A stretch of 64,000 bases of DNA from Serripes groenlandicus (GCA_031761405.1 JASEVX010000011.1:18397106-18461105); one strand, 5' to 3'; numbered from the stretch's first letter, positions 1 through 10,752 are shown. Numbers and translations: made by a program. Notes: generated by a model not told the origin, from the sequence alone.

Positions 1-118
1 TTTTTGTCACGATGTTTTCAACTCTATTTGATCATTATTCTTTCATATATATTTTCTATAGTCTTGACAAGATGTTTACAAAAATGTCAGCTGCAGATTT
101 GTCGTATGTGGGGAAGAC
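1..118. mobile_element. Half copy of piggyBac-like MITE
   Basis: The stretch ending at the TTAA of 119-122 repeats the right end of the element at 123-327: the motif TCAGCTGCAGATTTGTCGTA is followed by a GTGGGGAAGAC end. Its left end is outside the window or decayed. It shares the TTAA at 119-122 with the next element, so two copies abut. Confidence 0.55.
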
Positions 119-122
119 TTAA

Positions 123-327
123 CTTTTTCCCACATACAGACACTTTTTGACGCCTCTGCAGGAGACGACTTTTGAAAACATAGTGGCAAAAGAAGAAATT
201 ACTAATCATGAGCAATATCTCCTTTTGCCATAATGTTTTCAACAACTTTTTATCAATAGAGATTTATTATGTTTTTCCAAAGGTTTACAAAGTCGTCAGC
301 TGCAGATTTGTCGTATGTGTGGAAGAC
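123..327. mobile_element. piggyBac-like MITE with ~50-bp imperfect TIRs, TTAA-flanked
   Basis: The element is flanked by TTAA at 119-122 and 328-331. The left end (CTTTTTCCCACATACAGACA, then CTCTGCAGGAGACGACTTTTG) is an imperfect inverted match of the right end (GTCTTCCACACATACGACA read on the minus strand, then ATCTGCAGCTGACGACTTTG). An inner palindrome pairs TTGAAAACATAGTGGCAAAAG with CTTTTGCCATAATGTTTTCAA. No ORF fits inside, so it is non-autonomous. TTAA targets are the hallmark of piggyBac. Confidence 0.65.
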
Positions 328-331
328 TTAA

Positions 332-896
332 TAGTAAAATAGCTGAAGGAAAATAGCATTAAATCTTTAAATTATTTATAAAATTAAGAATATAGTAATT
401 ATAAAATATTCTTATTTCATACCTTGTGTGTTTTGGTTTGATACACAACCTAAATGCGTCAAAAACAAAAATAGGTCCAGTTTATCTGTCACAAAAAAAA
501 ATAAAAGTAGCAAGTTGAACTTTTCTTTGGCCAATTTAACTTGTTCCCTGCTATGCAGTCTTAACAGGATCTTCACTGTTTATCGGTCAAGCATTGTTGA
601 TGCTTATGTAGAAACAATAGTTGGTCTCAAGAATAATGGGTTAAAATACAACTTGATCAGGATTATCATTAATCATACCCTTTCCCATTTTCGGCAAATA
701 TGCAGCTTCGAAATCGTCTATGCAACAATATGGAAAATTACTATAAATGGAAATTTAAATAAATTTCTTGAACTCGTTTAATAAAACTTTATATGAAATG
801 ACAACTCATGTCAGATCCTATATACATGTCCCCATTTTCAATTAGATTTTTTTATCATTTGAGCCATCTCACATCAAAAAAACCATTTCGAGGTTT
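332..896. other. AT-rich intergenic stretch, no gene recognised
   Basis: One 117-codon open frame (428-781, plus strand) is present, but it shows no recognisable domain, no low-complexity coding bias and no splice context. I see no gene here. Confidence 0.5.
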
Positions 897-900
897 TTAA

Positions 901-1122
901 CCCTTCCCCGCATACAGCGAATCAGCAACAGACGACTTTGAAAGTATCTAGGCAAACACACGGAAAAGCTCTAGAAATGTAAGTAATTTTTTTGAAAATA
1001 GTTTAAAATATTATGGGCAAAAGGAAAACTTTCCCGTTTTGAGCAATTTCGACTTTTGTCATATTGTTTTCAAACGTCGACTGCTGCAGAGGCGTCAAAA
1101 TGCTTCTATATGTGGGACAGGG
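901..1122. mobile_element. piggyBac-like MITE, CCCT...AGGG ends, TTAA-flanked
   Basis: TTAA at 897-900 and 1123-1126 encloses 222 bp that begin CCCTTCCCCGCATACAG and end with the complement of CCCTGTCCCACATATAG. Inside, GACGACTTTGAAA on the left mirrors GTCGACGTTTGAAAACA on the right. TTAA plus a CCCT terminus is the classical piggyBac signature. It belongs to the same family as 123-327 and lies just beyond the 3' end of the HSPA12-like gene. Confidence 0.7.
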
Positions 1123-1144
1123 TTAAAATAAATGGCAATTAAAC

Positions 1145-1150
1145 TTTAAT
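1145..1150 (-). terminator. Possible ATTAAA polyadenylation signal of the HSPA12-like gene
   Basis: On the minus strand ATTAAA lies about 240 bp beyond the TAA stop at 1389-1391. No AATAAA occurs between them on that strand. The call rests on position and hexamer only. Confidence 0.25.
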
Positions 1151-1388
1151 TGCATAATTGTATTGTTTATATTCGTGTCGCATCTCTGAGCAGTACGACA
1201 CATATATTCTAAGTCGTCTTTCTGTCGATATTTCATTTACTGACCTATTGGCAGACGACACGAGTGTTCCTTCATAACCTTTCCCTGAAATCTTCGAATT
1301 GCTTATGTATTACTACATAGCAAACAAGGAAAGGAGCGGGATGACTAAATTCGAATACAAAACATCGTATGACATACGAGACCCCAAT

Positions 1389-3006
1389 TTACAAAGCGTC
1401 AAAGATGGCGGTCGTTAGGTTTCCTGTACTCAGCTCAAGAGCTTTGAGCTCAATTTCAGTTTTACCAAATATACCACTAACGCGAAACATTCTCCTTTCC
1501 CTCGGCACGGACATGTTTGTAATTTTGGCTTTTAAAACTCCGATTTTGAATGTATCGTCAGACCACGTTCCGACAGGATTCTTTTGCTTGGATCCATACA
1601 GAGGGAATGTAATAACATCCTTGTCATCCGCAGGAACTCTGTTTTTTCCCCACTCCCGACGCTCGCCAATTCCGACAGGTTCTCCTATTTCTACCAGTTT
1701 GATAAAGGCATCTTTCAGTTTTGCTGTGCCTCGAACGAGCACTGACTTGTTTAAGGAATGCGTCCCTTCTATAAAGTCCGTAAATCCAATGAACCCGTAG
1801 GTAAGCTTACTCACTCTCACTGATATGGCCTGGTCGTAATGACCAAAAATGGCTGCACCTTTGAGAACAACTAAACCTGCTTCTGGTGGTATAATGATTC
1901 TCAGGTCAGGGAATGTCTGTTTAATGTTCTCTTGTAGGTAAACGGATTCTGAAAACCCCCCAACCATGAGCATAAATTTGGATTTCCTGATCACTGGATC
2001 TCGCATCAGATCCTGAAGATGCTGGAGTATACTCTTCACTGCTGGGTCAAAGAAACTTCTCATACAGTCCGCGTCTAGTCGTAGTTTATTTCCCGGTAGT
2101 AGTGCCACGGTCCCTTGAAAGCTCATTTGCTCAATAGTTTCCTCCAAAGACTCCCCTGTTTCCTCTAAAGACTCCGGTGCTTCAAATAACTCCACTAAAG
2201 ATACGGGTAGGCGGAAATATGTGGTCGCATCTTCACTGGACACGGTCCTCTTCTTGACTTCAAAATCACGGTAAATCTCAATATAATCATCCATGCTTTC
2301 AATTTTAAATTTCTTCATCAACGGAGCCCCGAATATTTTGATGAGAAACTGAAAGAAGTTCGCGTCAACTTGTGTCCCACCCCATGCACCACCACTGGCG
2401 CTGTGTAGTTCTTTTATCTTGTCATCAGGTAATACCTCGTGCACGGTTATATCCACTGTACCACCTACAATTATCAAGTATATGTATGTGAGATGCTCTA
2501 GGATAACCAACATTAACTATTGCAGGGCCGAATTGTTTAGAGTAGACTATTCCATGTACAAAATCGGGCGTCTCCATTTCTCATATAATAAGAGTTTTTG
2601 GAATATTTTGTTAAAGAAACTGCAGACAATGCCGATTTCGCTGACTCCACTGAATCTATATTGTTTGTAATAATCTCAATTTCGCAGGTGTTGAAACAAG
2701 AAGACATGCCTGTCCATTCGAGCAAACAGAACCTCTGCTGCGCTATTTTCGTAATCTGATTTTAGCACTGGCGTAAAAGCATTTAAGTATAAATGAATAA
2801 TGAACTGAAATACAAAAATGATTGGGCATGAATCGTGTAATTTATGGGTCCCTTTTAAGTGTATATAAGTTCCGAACAACGTGTGGTCATGCAAAAACAT
2901 GCCATGAACATTATCATCGTATAGTCAATTACTTTTAACATGCTCTTTAATTTGTGTTTACAATCATTTTACGGGGTATTTCGTAAAAAGGTAGCACCTA
3001 TAGATG

Positions 3007-3071
<65 letters not shown>

Positions 3072-5202
3072 GAGACAGAGAGAGACAGAGATAGAGACAG
3101 AGAGAGAGGAGGAGAGAGACAGAGAGATAGAGAGAGAGACACACACACACAAACAAACAAAAACAGAGAGAGGGGGGAGTCAGAGAAAGTGACACACAAA
3201 CAGGGAGAGGGAGAGAGGGAGACAGTTAGCCAGAGAGACAGACATAAACAGAGAGGGAGAGAGATAGACATAAACAGAGAGGGAGTAACATAAATGTACA
3301 ACCAGACATGTACAAGGTGCAAGCACCCAACACTGACTTTAAGTAGCACTTGTAGTCGTTTAGCAAAATTGTGGAAGCCGACTGGAAAGCCCTGCCGAAT
3401 TTGAATATGTAACTGGTCCATAGTCTAACTTTCGTTAGTTCTAGTGCATAGAAGTAGCCGGCCGCAATATCTAATCAATAACGGCACTATATAAATCTTG
3501 TTGGTGGGAAAAGAAATGCATTTTGTATACGCGTTGATATTGTTAGATGTGTGAAGTAAAAACTAACTAGTTAAATATTGTGTTAGTCACACAGGCTTGG
3601 TTAACTTTATTTAGTGTGACACAAGACAACGCATCGCGAAGACGTGCGAAAATGGGCCACAAGACATAATATTCCACTAGCTTGTCCGATTTGACTGTCC
3701 GTGTTTAGCCATTGAAATAGGCCAAGTATATACCTTATAACATAATTGTTAGCAGCCAATTCACTTTAACAAAGTATTTAGATATTGAAATAGGTAACCT
3801 TTATGCCCTTTAAAATAATAGTCGGCGATCAGTTCAACTAAGTAAGTGTTAAGCCATTGAAATTGGCTATATCTGTATGGTTAGCAGCCAGTTCATATAA
3901 CCAAGTGTTTAGCCATTGAACTAGACAATGTCCATGCCCTATGATATAAAACTCAGCGGCCAGTTCACTTAAGTAAGTGTTTAGCCATTGATATAGGCAA
4001 AATATATGCTTTATAACATAATAGTCAGCGGCCAGTTCACCTTACCGATTGCGTCATGACTTGTCAGCACCAATATGATACAAAACATTCTCCCAAGGCA
4101 ACTTGACCACATTGACTATTTGTTGGTCAATTGGTGGAATACGCAGTGGCTTTTGTTTATCACCGGAAAGAATCAATGGCCTTGAATTGGAAGCAACAAA
4201 TGAAACTACATACGTACCTCCGGCATCAAACACAATATAACTGGATCCAGGTGAAAATGTGTCCATGTCAAGTCCTTCCGTGCCTCCATGTTTATCAACA
4301 GAAAGGTGTTTGCAGAAGATAGAAGCAGCTTCAGGCTCCAAGGCAATTGTCACTCTATCTTTGGGTATTCCAGCCTGGAAACATGTATCAGGAATACAGT
4401 GTGAAACCTCCGCAGAGCAACGTCTGGAGGACCCGAATAAAACATCTGTGAAGGCATGATACTTTGGAAAACATTGTCGGATACTGCGAATTGCTCGATT
4501 TTTACACAACATGTTCTACTACATACCACAAATAACTAACATTTTTGGATCCATAGTTTCCATTTGCAATTTATTTAATTAGGGAACTATTTAACTGTCG
4601 TTCTAACAAGGTGTTCGTTCTACAGTGGTGTTGTTTTGAGATGTTACGCTGTAATTTATTAGTTTAGTTTATGGTATTCGACTGTACAGGGAGATAACAT
4701 TCATAAAACCAACTTGGCATCAAAGTAATGAATGTACTAATGTCTGATTGGTAGCAGTGTTACTTTCATGAATAAATCGCCCCTTTATAACAAACATTTT
4801 TTCATATAATATGTTTCAAAATGACAAGCTCATCCATTTCTGTGCGTTAATAGTTGGTCAATCCGTAATAAAAGCAATAAAACCACCGCGGGTAAACGTT
4901 TTTTTTTAGATTGACCGTTCTGCGACGGCATAAAAGCAGTTATAGCTCTGATTTGAACTATTTAAGAATTATGTGAAGATATCATATCAACAAATGATTA
5001 TGTTTGTTTACCAAAGTATTAAACGTACCATTTCAGCAGCTTCTCTCATGAATTGTTTTGCAGCATCGTTCCATATTGCTGGCACAGTTATGACCCAATA
5101 TATTTCGTCAGCTTTTATATCACCAGCTAACTGTTTGTTACATTCTGTTAGAAAGTCATCACGAAGATACTTCGTGGCCAAACTGAACACTCTGAGAGCA
5201 GG
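1389..5202 (-). CDS. HSPA12A/B-like Hsp70-family protein, 3' portion (5' end lost in gap)
   Basis: Three exons join without frame disturbance: >5202-5029 (donor GTACGTTT, phase 0), 4374-4218 (acceptor TTCCAG, donor GTACGTATG, phase 1) and 2464-1389 (acceptor ATTGTAG, stop TAA). The product includes ITVPAIWNDAAKQFMREAAE, then GIPKDRVTIALEPEAAS, then a phosphate-binding FDAGGGTVDITVHEV split by the second intron, then SGGAWGGTQVD, LMVGGFSES and PPEAGLVVLKGAAIFG. These are landmarks of the HSPA12 branch of Hsp70, a cytosolic actin-like ATPase fold lacking the usual Hsp70 C-terminal substrate region. About 470 residues are visible; family members are usually 600-700, so the N-terminal lobe is missing. 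The exons look intact and no stop interrupts them. Bivalves carry large HSPA12 expansions, often linked to stress and immunity; the role of this copy cannot be read from sequence. Confidence 0.93.
3010..3290. repeat. (CA)n microsatellite followed by GA/CA-rich tract
   Basis: About 57 bp of pure CA dinucleotide run into imperfect GAGA/GACA repeats, in the large (1753-bp) second visible intron of the HSPA12-like gene. Long open frames over it on both strands are artefacts of the repeat (polyHis/Thr, polySer/Leu). Confidence 0.95.
3706..4045. repeat. Minisatellite, ~70-bp period, five diverged copies
   Basis: The motif TAGCCATTGAAATAGG recurs at 3706, 3779, 3850, 3910 and 3982. Each copy is followed by a TATGCCTTATAACATAAT-like stretch and then CAGCGGCCAGTTCAC. 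Spacing is 60-73 bp. It lies in the HSPA12-like intron, about 170 bp before the middle exon. Confidence 0.8.
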
Positions 5203-5402
5203 NNNNNNNNNNNNNNNNNNNNNNNNNNNNNNNNNNNNNNNNNNNNNNNNNNNNNNNNNNNNNNNNNNNNNNNNNNNNNNNNNNNNNNNNNNNNNNNNNN
5301 NNNNNNNNNNNNNNNNNNNNNNNNNNNNNNNNNNNNNNNNNNNNNNNNNNNNNNNNNNNNNNNNNNNNNNNNNNNNNNNNNNNNNNNNNNNNNNNNNNNN
5401 NN
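5203..5402. other. Assembly gap, exactly 200 N
   Basis: The round length indicates a placeholder scaffold gap, not a measured size. It interrupts an HSPA12-like exon on the left and begins directly in the tandem array on the right, so the junction is not established. Confidence 0.98.
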
Positions 5403-6191
5403 AATGAAGCCTGGTGTAGTGGGGCAGGCGATAACCTCTGCAGCGTACTCATCAATGATGGCTTGGCATACTTCATGGACACATATTGACATCGTGTTAC
5501 TGGGAACCACTTTATGCTGCTGTAACTGTCGCTGGATGTCAGATGCCTCATGGTACAGGCAAATGTCAGTCCTGGATCAATGGCTTGCCTCCACCAGTAA
5601 TCTTGTTTGGTTACGCGGAGTGTGATCCTAGAAACGACTTCATCGTACAGTTCCATGGGCATCCTCATGTAGTTGATGAAAGCTTCTGGATCTTCTTCTC
5701 TCGGCTCTCTCACCAATGTGTCGTACTTGCTGAGCAGCTACCTTCTGGATATCCAGGGCTTGACACAGTATCTTCTTTTTCTACCGGGTTGCAGTGCTCT
5801 TCTGTTCAAATAATTACTGGCAAACAGAGGGTCTTCTTCTCTACCTTCCATTTACATGAGATCAACCTGCTTTTGTTTGTTTGTTTGTTTGTTTGGAGTT
5901 TAACGCCGCTTTCAACAGCTTTGGTCATATCACGGCGGTCAGTGCACCTACCCATGTTTTCCTGGCTTTCCCACACCAGTACTTACACAACATTCTTTCG
6001 AAGCCACTGACTACTTTCTCACATATATCAGAGGTGAGAGGCAATGGAAAACATCGCCCGAAAGAATGTCGCCGCAACCGGGTATCGAACCCGTGATCTC
6101 CAGATCACGAGTCAGATACGCTACCAATTGAGCTACCCGGCCGGGTCAGATCAACCTGCTGCAGAAGTCTCTGCCTACGTGTAGCATTCAT
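5403..6191 (-). pseudogene. PIF/Harbinger (HARBI1-like) transposase N-terminal relic, unit 1
   Basis: The minus strand reads RRYCVKPWISRR, stop, LLSKYDTLVREPREEDPE, then NYMRMPMELYDEVVSRI, then KQDYWWRQAIDPGLTFACTM and RHLTSSDSYSSIK. After a one-base shift it continues VPSNTMSICVHEVCQAIIDE and YAAEVIACPTTP. This matches the N-terminal helical region of HARBI1/ALP1-type nucleases in order. The catalytic DDE domain is absent. An in-frame TAG, the frameshift near 5505 and a SINE inserted after about 15 codons (ATG at 6189-6191) show it is dead. The left edge is the gap. Confidence 0.85.
5859..6160 (-). mobile_element. Full-length tRNA-derived SINE (Meta-type core), 13-bp TSD, unit 1
   Basis: AGATCAACCTGCT is duplicated at 5859-5871 and 6148-6160. 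Reading the minus strand from 6147: a tRNA-like head (6071-6142) with A box TAGCTCAATTGG and B box GGTTCGATACC and a tRNA-Thr(CGT)-like anticodon arm; a central core containing the complement of GTTTAACGCCGCTTTCAACA and CATATCACGGCGG; then a (CAAA)n tail. The core resembles the conserved domain of molluscan SINEs (MetaSINE type; assigned from memory). Intact boxes and a perfect TSD mean a young insertion. Confidence 0.85.
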
Positions 6192-6209
6192 GGTTGACCA
6201 GTCATGAAT

Positions 6210-6585
6210 GACACACACACACATACAAACACACACCCACACACCCAGACCCCCCGCCCCCACACACGCACGCAAGCACGCACGCACACACGCACGCACG
6301 CAATCACGCACACACAGGCATGCATGCATGCAGGCATGCATGCAGGCAGGCAGGCAGGCAGGCAGGCAAGCAGGCAGGAAGGCAGGAAGGCAGGCAAGCA
6401 GGCAGGCAGGCAGGCAGGAAGGCAAGCAGGCAGGTAGGCAAGCAGGCAGGCAGGCAGGTAGGCAGACAGACAGGCAGACAGGCAGGTAGGCAGGCAGGCA
6501 GGCAGACAGACAGACATGCAGGCAGGCAGGCAGACCGACAGGCAGGAAGGAAGGCAGGAAGGCAGACAGGCAGACAGCCAGACGT
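6210..6585. repeat. Compound microsatellite (CA)n-(CGCA)n-(GCAG)n, unit 1
   Basis: CA repeats pass into CGCA, GCAT and then about 260 bp of GCAG/GCAA/GACA tetranucleotides. The open frames across it (LPAC or GRQA repeats) are translation artefacts. Confidence 0.95.
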
Positions 6586-6739
6586 CCCCTCCTAGTAATT
6601 GCTACTAGTCTTATATGTAATATATACTTGAAGTTAAATTGAAATAGTGTAACAACACTGTCTGATCTACACGATCTACAATGTTCACATACTACATCCA
6701 TAACTTAAGAGACAAGCTTAGTTTACCGAAATATAGTAA

Positions 6740-6945
6740 TACAGAAAGACATACATGATGATAGACATGTATACATACAAACAAACGCATAGACAGATAA
6801 ACGTACACAATGCCATGTTTAAAGATGCATACAGGCAGATTGACAGTTACACCAACAGATAAACGGAGAGATAGACGGACATGCATGTAAACATACAAAT
6901 AGAGACATAAATACAGATAGACATACACTCAGATAGACATAATTT
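6740..6945. repeat. Degenerate GATA/GACA/ACAT simple-sequence region
   Basis: Imperfect AGACATACA/GATAGACA repeats trail the main microsatellite. The same stretch occurs at 21650-21855, 36560-36765 and 51552-51757. Confidence 0.65.
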
Positions 6946-6959
6946 GAGAAAGGCATAAA

Positions 6960-7560
6960 TTCAGTGGCAATATCTGGACGCAATCCATTGTTACGATTTT
7001 GATACGATACAGCAGAATCTGTCACGAATATTAATATACACGATTGCAATCCGACTAGACAACATCGGGTGAATTTTTCGAATGTACGGGACGAACCTAA
7101 CTGTCGGGACTGCCTGGCTGACCTCTCCGGACCATTCCCGAACCGTAGGACTCGGTTAAGAACGTATAGGACTGCGTTCAGACAAATATAGGATATTATA
7201 AATCATTAAGGATAGTAATCCGAGTGTTTCACTTTTAGTGTCGTAGCGCTGTCCTATCTCAAACGGTATCAATAATCGGCACTGTGTGAACGCCGCATTA
7301 CGAAGACCTTGCAGATCACCCCGATAAAAAGGTTATCAACTCGGGGCGTTATCGCCATTAAATCCAGCAATTTGGCCAATTAAAGACCAAATCACGACTG
7401 TAATGTGATGCTTAGAACTACGTCAAAGGCGCTGCTGACTCGCTGCCACTACAATTACACCCATACCAATGCCTGGAAGACTGTAGGATGATGTCGCTAC
7501 GCTGGTGTTGACCATATTGCATTTATAGTACGCTTCTAGTACGATTGTTTGGGATGTCCA
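6960..7560. other. Intergenic, no feature recognised
   Basis: The stretch is mixed composition without a convincing reading frame or repeat. The equivalents in later units (for example 21870-22470) are the same. Confidence 0.4.
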
Positions 7561-7685
7561 TATAAATCGGGGGTGTTCATGCATTTCATGTCAGTTCTTT
7601 CCCAACTTCGAAGATGAACGGGCCTGGTGCTGATTTGATTCAACTGGCTCTGCTCCAACAAGACAAGATGCTGGTTAAAATCTAG
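7561..7685 (+). promoter_or_regulatory. Candidate TATA-Inr core promoter followed by a 23-codon ORF
   Basis: TATAAATC at 7561-7568 lies 32 bp upstream of the A in TCAGTT (7591-7596), the normal metazoan TATA-to-initiator spacing. An ATG at 7613 then opens a 23-residue frame (MNGPGADLIQLALLQQDKML...) ending TAG at 7682-7684. It could be a first exon, a short peptide or chance. I found no downstream exon that joins it. Copies lie at 22471, 37381 and 52373. Confidence 0.35.
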
Positions 7686-8069
7686 ATGGAGTAATAGTTT
7701 CCAGATAAATAGTTGCGTTTTTAATACGACAACAGATATATCACCACGATGCTACTACGCTGCAAAAACGATAATGGCCTTCCCAATTTTAATAAAACTT
7801 TGTCCCGATTTGTGTTACGCTTATTTTTGTAAACAGCTGGTGAAGTGGTTATTTAAGCAAAACAAACATACTATTTCCAATGAAGATCCGGTCGTGCGAA
7901 AGAGATACACTGTGGATTTTGTGAACATTATAGATCCAGATCAGCCTGTCCTTACACACTCACAATATCGTGAAACTGAAGTATAATTTATAAAATGGGA
8001 CAAGAATCAAAGCTACATCATGATCGCCGAGTTTTGCCAGGTTATGCCTTCACATTCTTTCTTATATAA

Positions 8070-8250
8070 ATAGCCTGGGTGGTGTAGTAGTACTAATAGC
8101 TTTCGTATCGTGTGCAGGCGGTCGCAGTTTTGCTTCCCGGCCGGGTCATGCAAAATTATTTTAACAATTGCATTATTTACTTCCTCTCATTGGTGCTCAG
8201 GATTTTCGGGTTAGCATTACGACTGACTAGTAGTGCTAGTAGCTTATCCC
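8070..8250 (+). mobile_element. Degenerate tRNA-derived SINE, plus strand
   Basis: A tRNA-like head with decayed A box (GTGGTGTAGTAGT) and B box (GTCGCAGTTTTGCTTCC) and a GGCCGGGTC end is followed by TTGGTGCTCAGGATTTTCGG, which resembles the core of invertebrate V-type SINEs. No TSD is visible. Equivalent positions are 22980, 37890 and 52882. Confidence 0.45.
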
Positions 8251-8260
8251 GGAATCGCCG

Positions 8261-10512
8261 AGATATAACTGAAAGATGTAAACTACGAAACAAACTAACG
8301 CAGATTTTAGAGTATTTCTCTCATTTTCTTTTTGTTCCTGTGTCTATAAAAATAAACAGGAATAACTTCGTTGAAAATAAACCAGAATAACTTAAGGCCC
8401 TGACACAATGTCATGATGGCGTACTATAGTAAGTTATCACTTCTGCAATGAACCAACAATGGCGTCGAGATTGGTCACATCCCCTTATATATCGCTATCG
8501 TATATAATGTGAATTAGTAAATATTCAATGTTTATACAATTCGTAAACTCTCCAGCGGTCCAATACATCTTGGTGTTAGGAATCAATACGTAGAAAATGA
8601 AGCAAACTTCCTTCAGAATTGAAAAGTTAAACCGGTTGGTCACACAACAAATGTTGTCTCTGAACCCTTTTGCTTGCTACACCTTGTCCATAGGACGCCG
8701 CCATTATAAGTATATGCCTGTTCCTATATATAATGTTATGGTAGCGGCAGGTAACTCCAGACTATATTTTTGGTGCATCTCTTCAACGAACTTAATTGGC
8801 GAAACAGGACGAGATTATGTTCCAATTTTCTTTGAACGTAGAATTCGTACAATGAACGCGTGGATATTCGAGAGGCCATGAAGGTCAAAAATACGTTACA
8901 GGGGAAAAAACGCGCCATTTAATGATGTATTAAGATATTTGCAGGATAATTGTTTGTTAAGTATTGAACAATAGTTCATAACACGAACATTATGTAAAGT
9001 TTATTGTGTCGCTTCCTAGAAACTTCCACTTTTCGCGATATTCTTGACCCCAACCGTCGCCCTGCTCCCGCATCTGCGTACAATGAAAACTGAGGATGCA
9101 CTGAATCACCCGAATCTCTACCGTCGGAATATATGTTATGCTTACATAAATACATATTTTGAAAAACACTGAAAGTTTTATTTCTTGGTGATGTATTTTG
9201 TATGTTAATTAACCTTGCAACATGTATTTGTTAGTAACGATAATCGGACTAAATTATCCGAAGATCTTCAGTTCTAGTTTAACCCCGTTTCCGGTTGTGC
9301 ATGAAATATGCCTTAAAACATATAGGCACATATATGGAGAATTTCTAGAAATGAAGGTTAAATAAAAAATTAAATAGTTGGATAAATTGTTGCCATATGA
9401 AAAATTGCTCATCGTCTGCTTAAAAAATGCCTCTGCAAGACGAACGGATTTAAGAGTCAATGCCATACAGTTATTAACATTCAGGGTGGGCACACTCATC
9501 ATTCGACTTTTCTCCAATCCACGAGTTAATCCGTATTGCAGTTTTGGCTTTTTCAATATCAACCCCTCTATCATTTTTTGTCTTCGATTTTTGATTGACT
9601 TGAAATTACTACGATCAAATGACATATATCTTTTAATATATCATGAAATTGTCAGCACTATTATACAAATATTAAACAAAGCACTGCCAAATGTATACCT
9701 GCACAGTTATAAGTTGTGTTAAGTGTATAATGGTTGTCTTATTTCAATATACCGTTTTCAAATATAAAGGTGAATAACTCATTTCATGTGACTTCATGTG
9801 TTAATATTATGTTTATATTGATGGTGCCTTATAGACCAAGCGGATCGGTTGTGGTAACTTTGCATACAACTTGTTATTCATGTATCCAAAATGTACGCAG
9901 GTCACGATACTAAACGATTGGTCTTACCTTTTTTATCTTTCAGGCGAGAATGAACGCGTCTGTAGTAAACGGCGATCGACACATTATGGCAAAATGATTT
10001 CAACGCTACTGAATATATTTGCCAAGATGTTTTAAAGTCTTCTGCTCGAGATGTGTTGTTTGTGGAAAAGAGTCAAGCGCATTAAGACAAAAGCTTGTAA
10101 AGAAGTAGAAGGTAAATTGTATTTTATAAACACTGTCGCCTACAACGTCTATTTAAAGTCAGATTGTTCAAATGAGACCGGTATAGGTATAGGTATATGT
10201 ACATGTACCACGGCATGCGATTAGGGGTCTAACTGCATCTGTTTACAGTGAAGTCTCGGTGGATCCTCGGGTGAGCCTGTGCATACTGTATTCACTGTCT
10301 GCCTATATGATATATATATATATATAGGGAATATTATGTTGCAGTAGCGATGCCGGTTTTAGTATACAACGATGGTTGTGGACAATGGAAATCTCGCGAA
10401 GGAGATATCAATTTGACTACACCGAGTAGACAATACAATGTCTCGAAACTGCAACGAAATATTCCTTTTATTATATACCTAGTATAACTCTCAAGACAGA
10501 AAATAAACCGTT
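8261..10512. other. Intergenic; no gene recognised, faint MITE-like remnant near 9.98-10.09 kb
   Basis: Several short open frames (8597-8881, 9254-9625, 9378-9722) lack domain signatures and overlap on opposite strands. About 9980-10090, the motifs ATGGCAAAATGATTTCAAC and TTAAAGTCTTCTGCTCGAGA echo the piggyBac-like MITE interior. An AT dinucleotide run at about 10310-10326 varies in length between units. Confidence 0.4.
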
Positions 10513-10752
10513 TCAATAATTCTCAGTCATGTCACGGCTGCCAGTTTGACCTATGTGTTTCCTAGTTTCTCTCACACCAGTATTCCACACAAGTTTTGCC
10601 AAGCAACTGGCTGCATTTCCACAATGACCGTTAGCCCATTGCTAGAAGATGAATGACGCTTGTCGCATTAACTTTTGTCGGAATGAATATTTGCCGAATT
10701 AGGGATCGTACTCGCAAGCCCCCGAATTGATAGCCGGCGTCGCTATCGGGGC
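10513..10752 (-). mobile_element. Degenerate SINE (Meta-type core), unit 1
   Basis: CTCAGTCATGTCACGGCTGC, TTTCCTAGTTTCTCTCACAC, CAAGCAACTGGCTGC and a decayed tRNA head (CGTACTCGCAAGCCCCCGAA) follow the same order as the copy at 13740-14000. B-box pairing is lost. Confidence 0.65.

Noticed and set aside
1369..1800. 143-codon plus-strand ORF
   Set aside because: Antisense shadow of the HSPA12-like terminal exon.
2940..3421. Long ORFs on both strands over CA/GA repeats (poly His-Thr, poly Leu-Ser)
   Set aside because: Low-complexity artefacts in the HSPA12-like intron.
6071..6142. Functional tRNA-Thr(CGT) gene on the minus strand
   Set aside because: The cloverleaf has mismatches in acceptor and anticodon stems, and it is the head of a SINE with core, tail and TSD.
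6105..6701. 198-codon minus-strand ORF rich in LPAC repeats
   Set aside because: It is the translation of the GCAG microsatellite and part of the SINE head; all frames stay open there because of the repeat.
9254..9722. Overlapping 123- and 114-codon ORFs on opposite strands
   Set aside because: No domain, no splice context, and each is open only by chance in AT-rich DNA. A real gene here cannot be excluded without transcripts.
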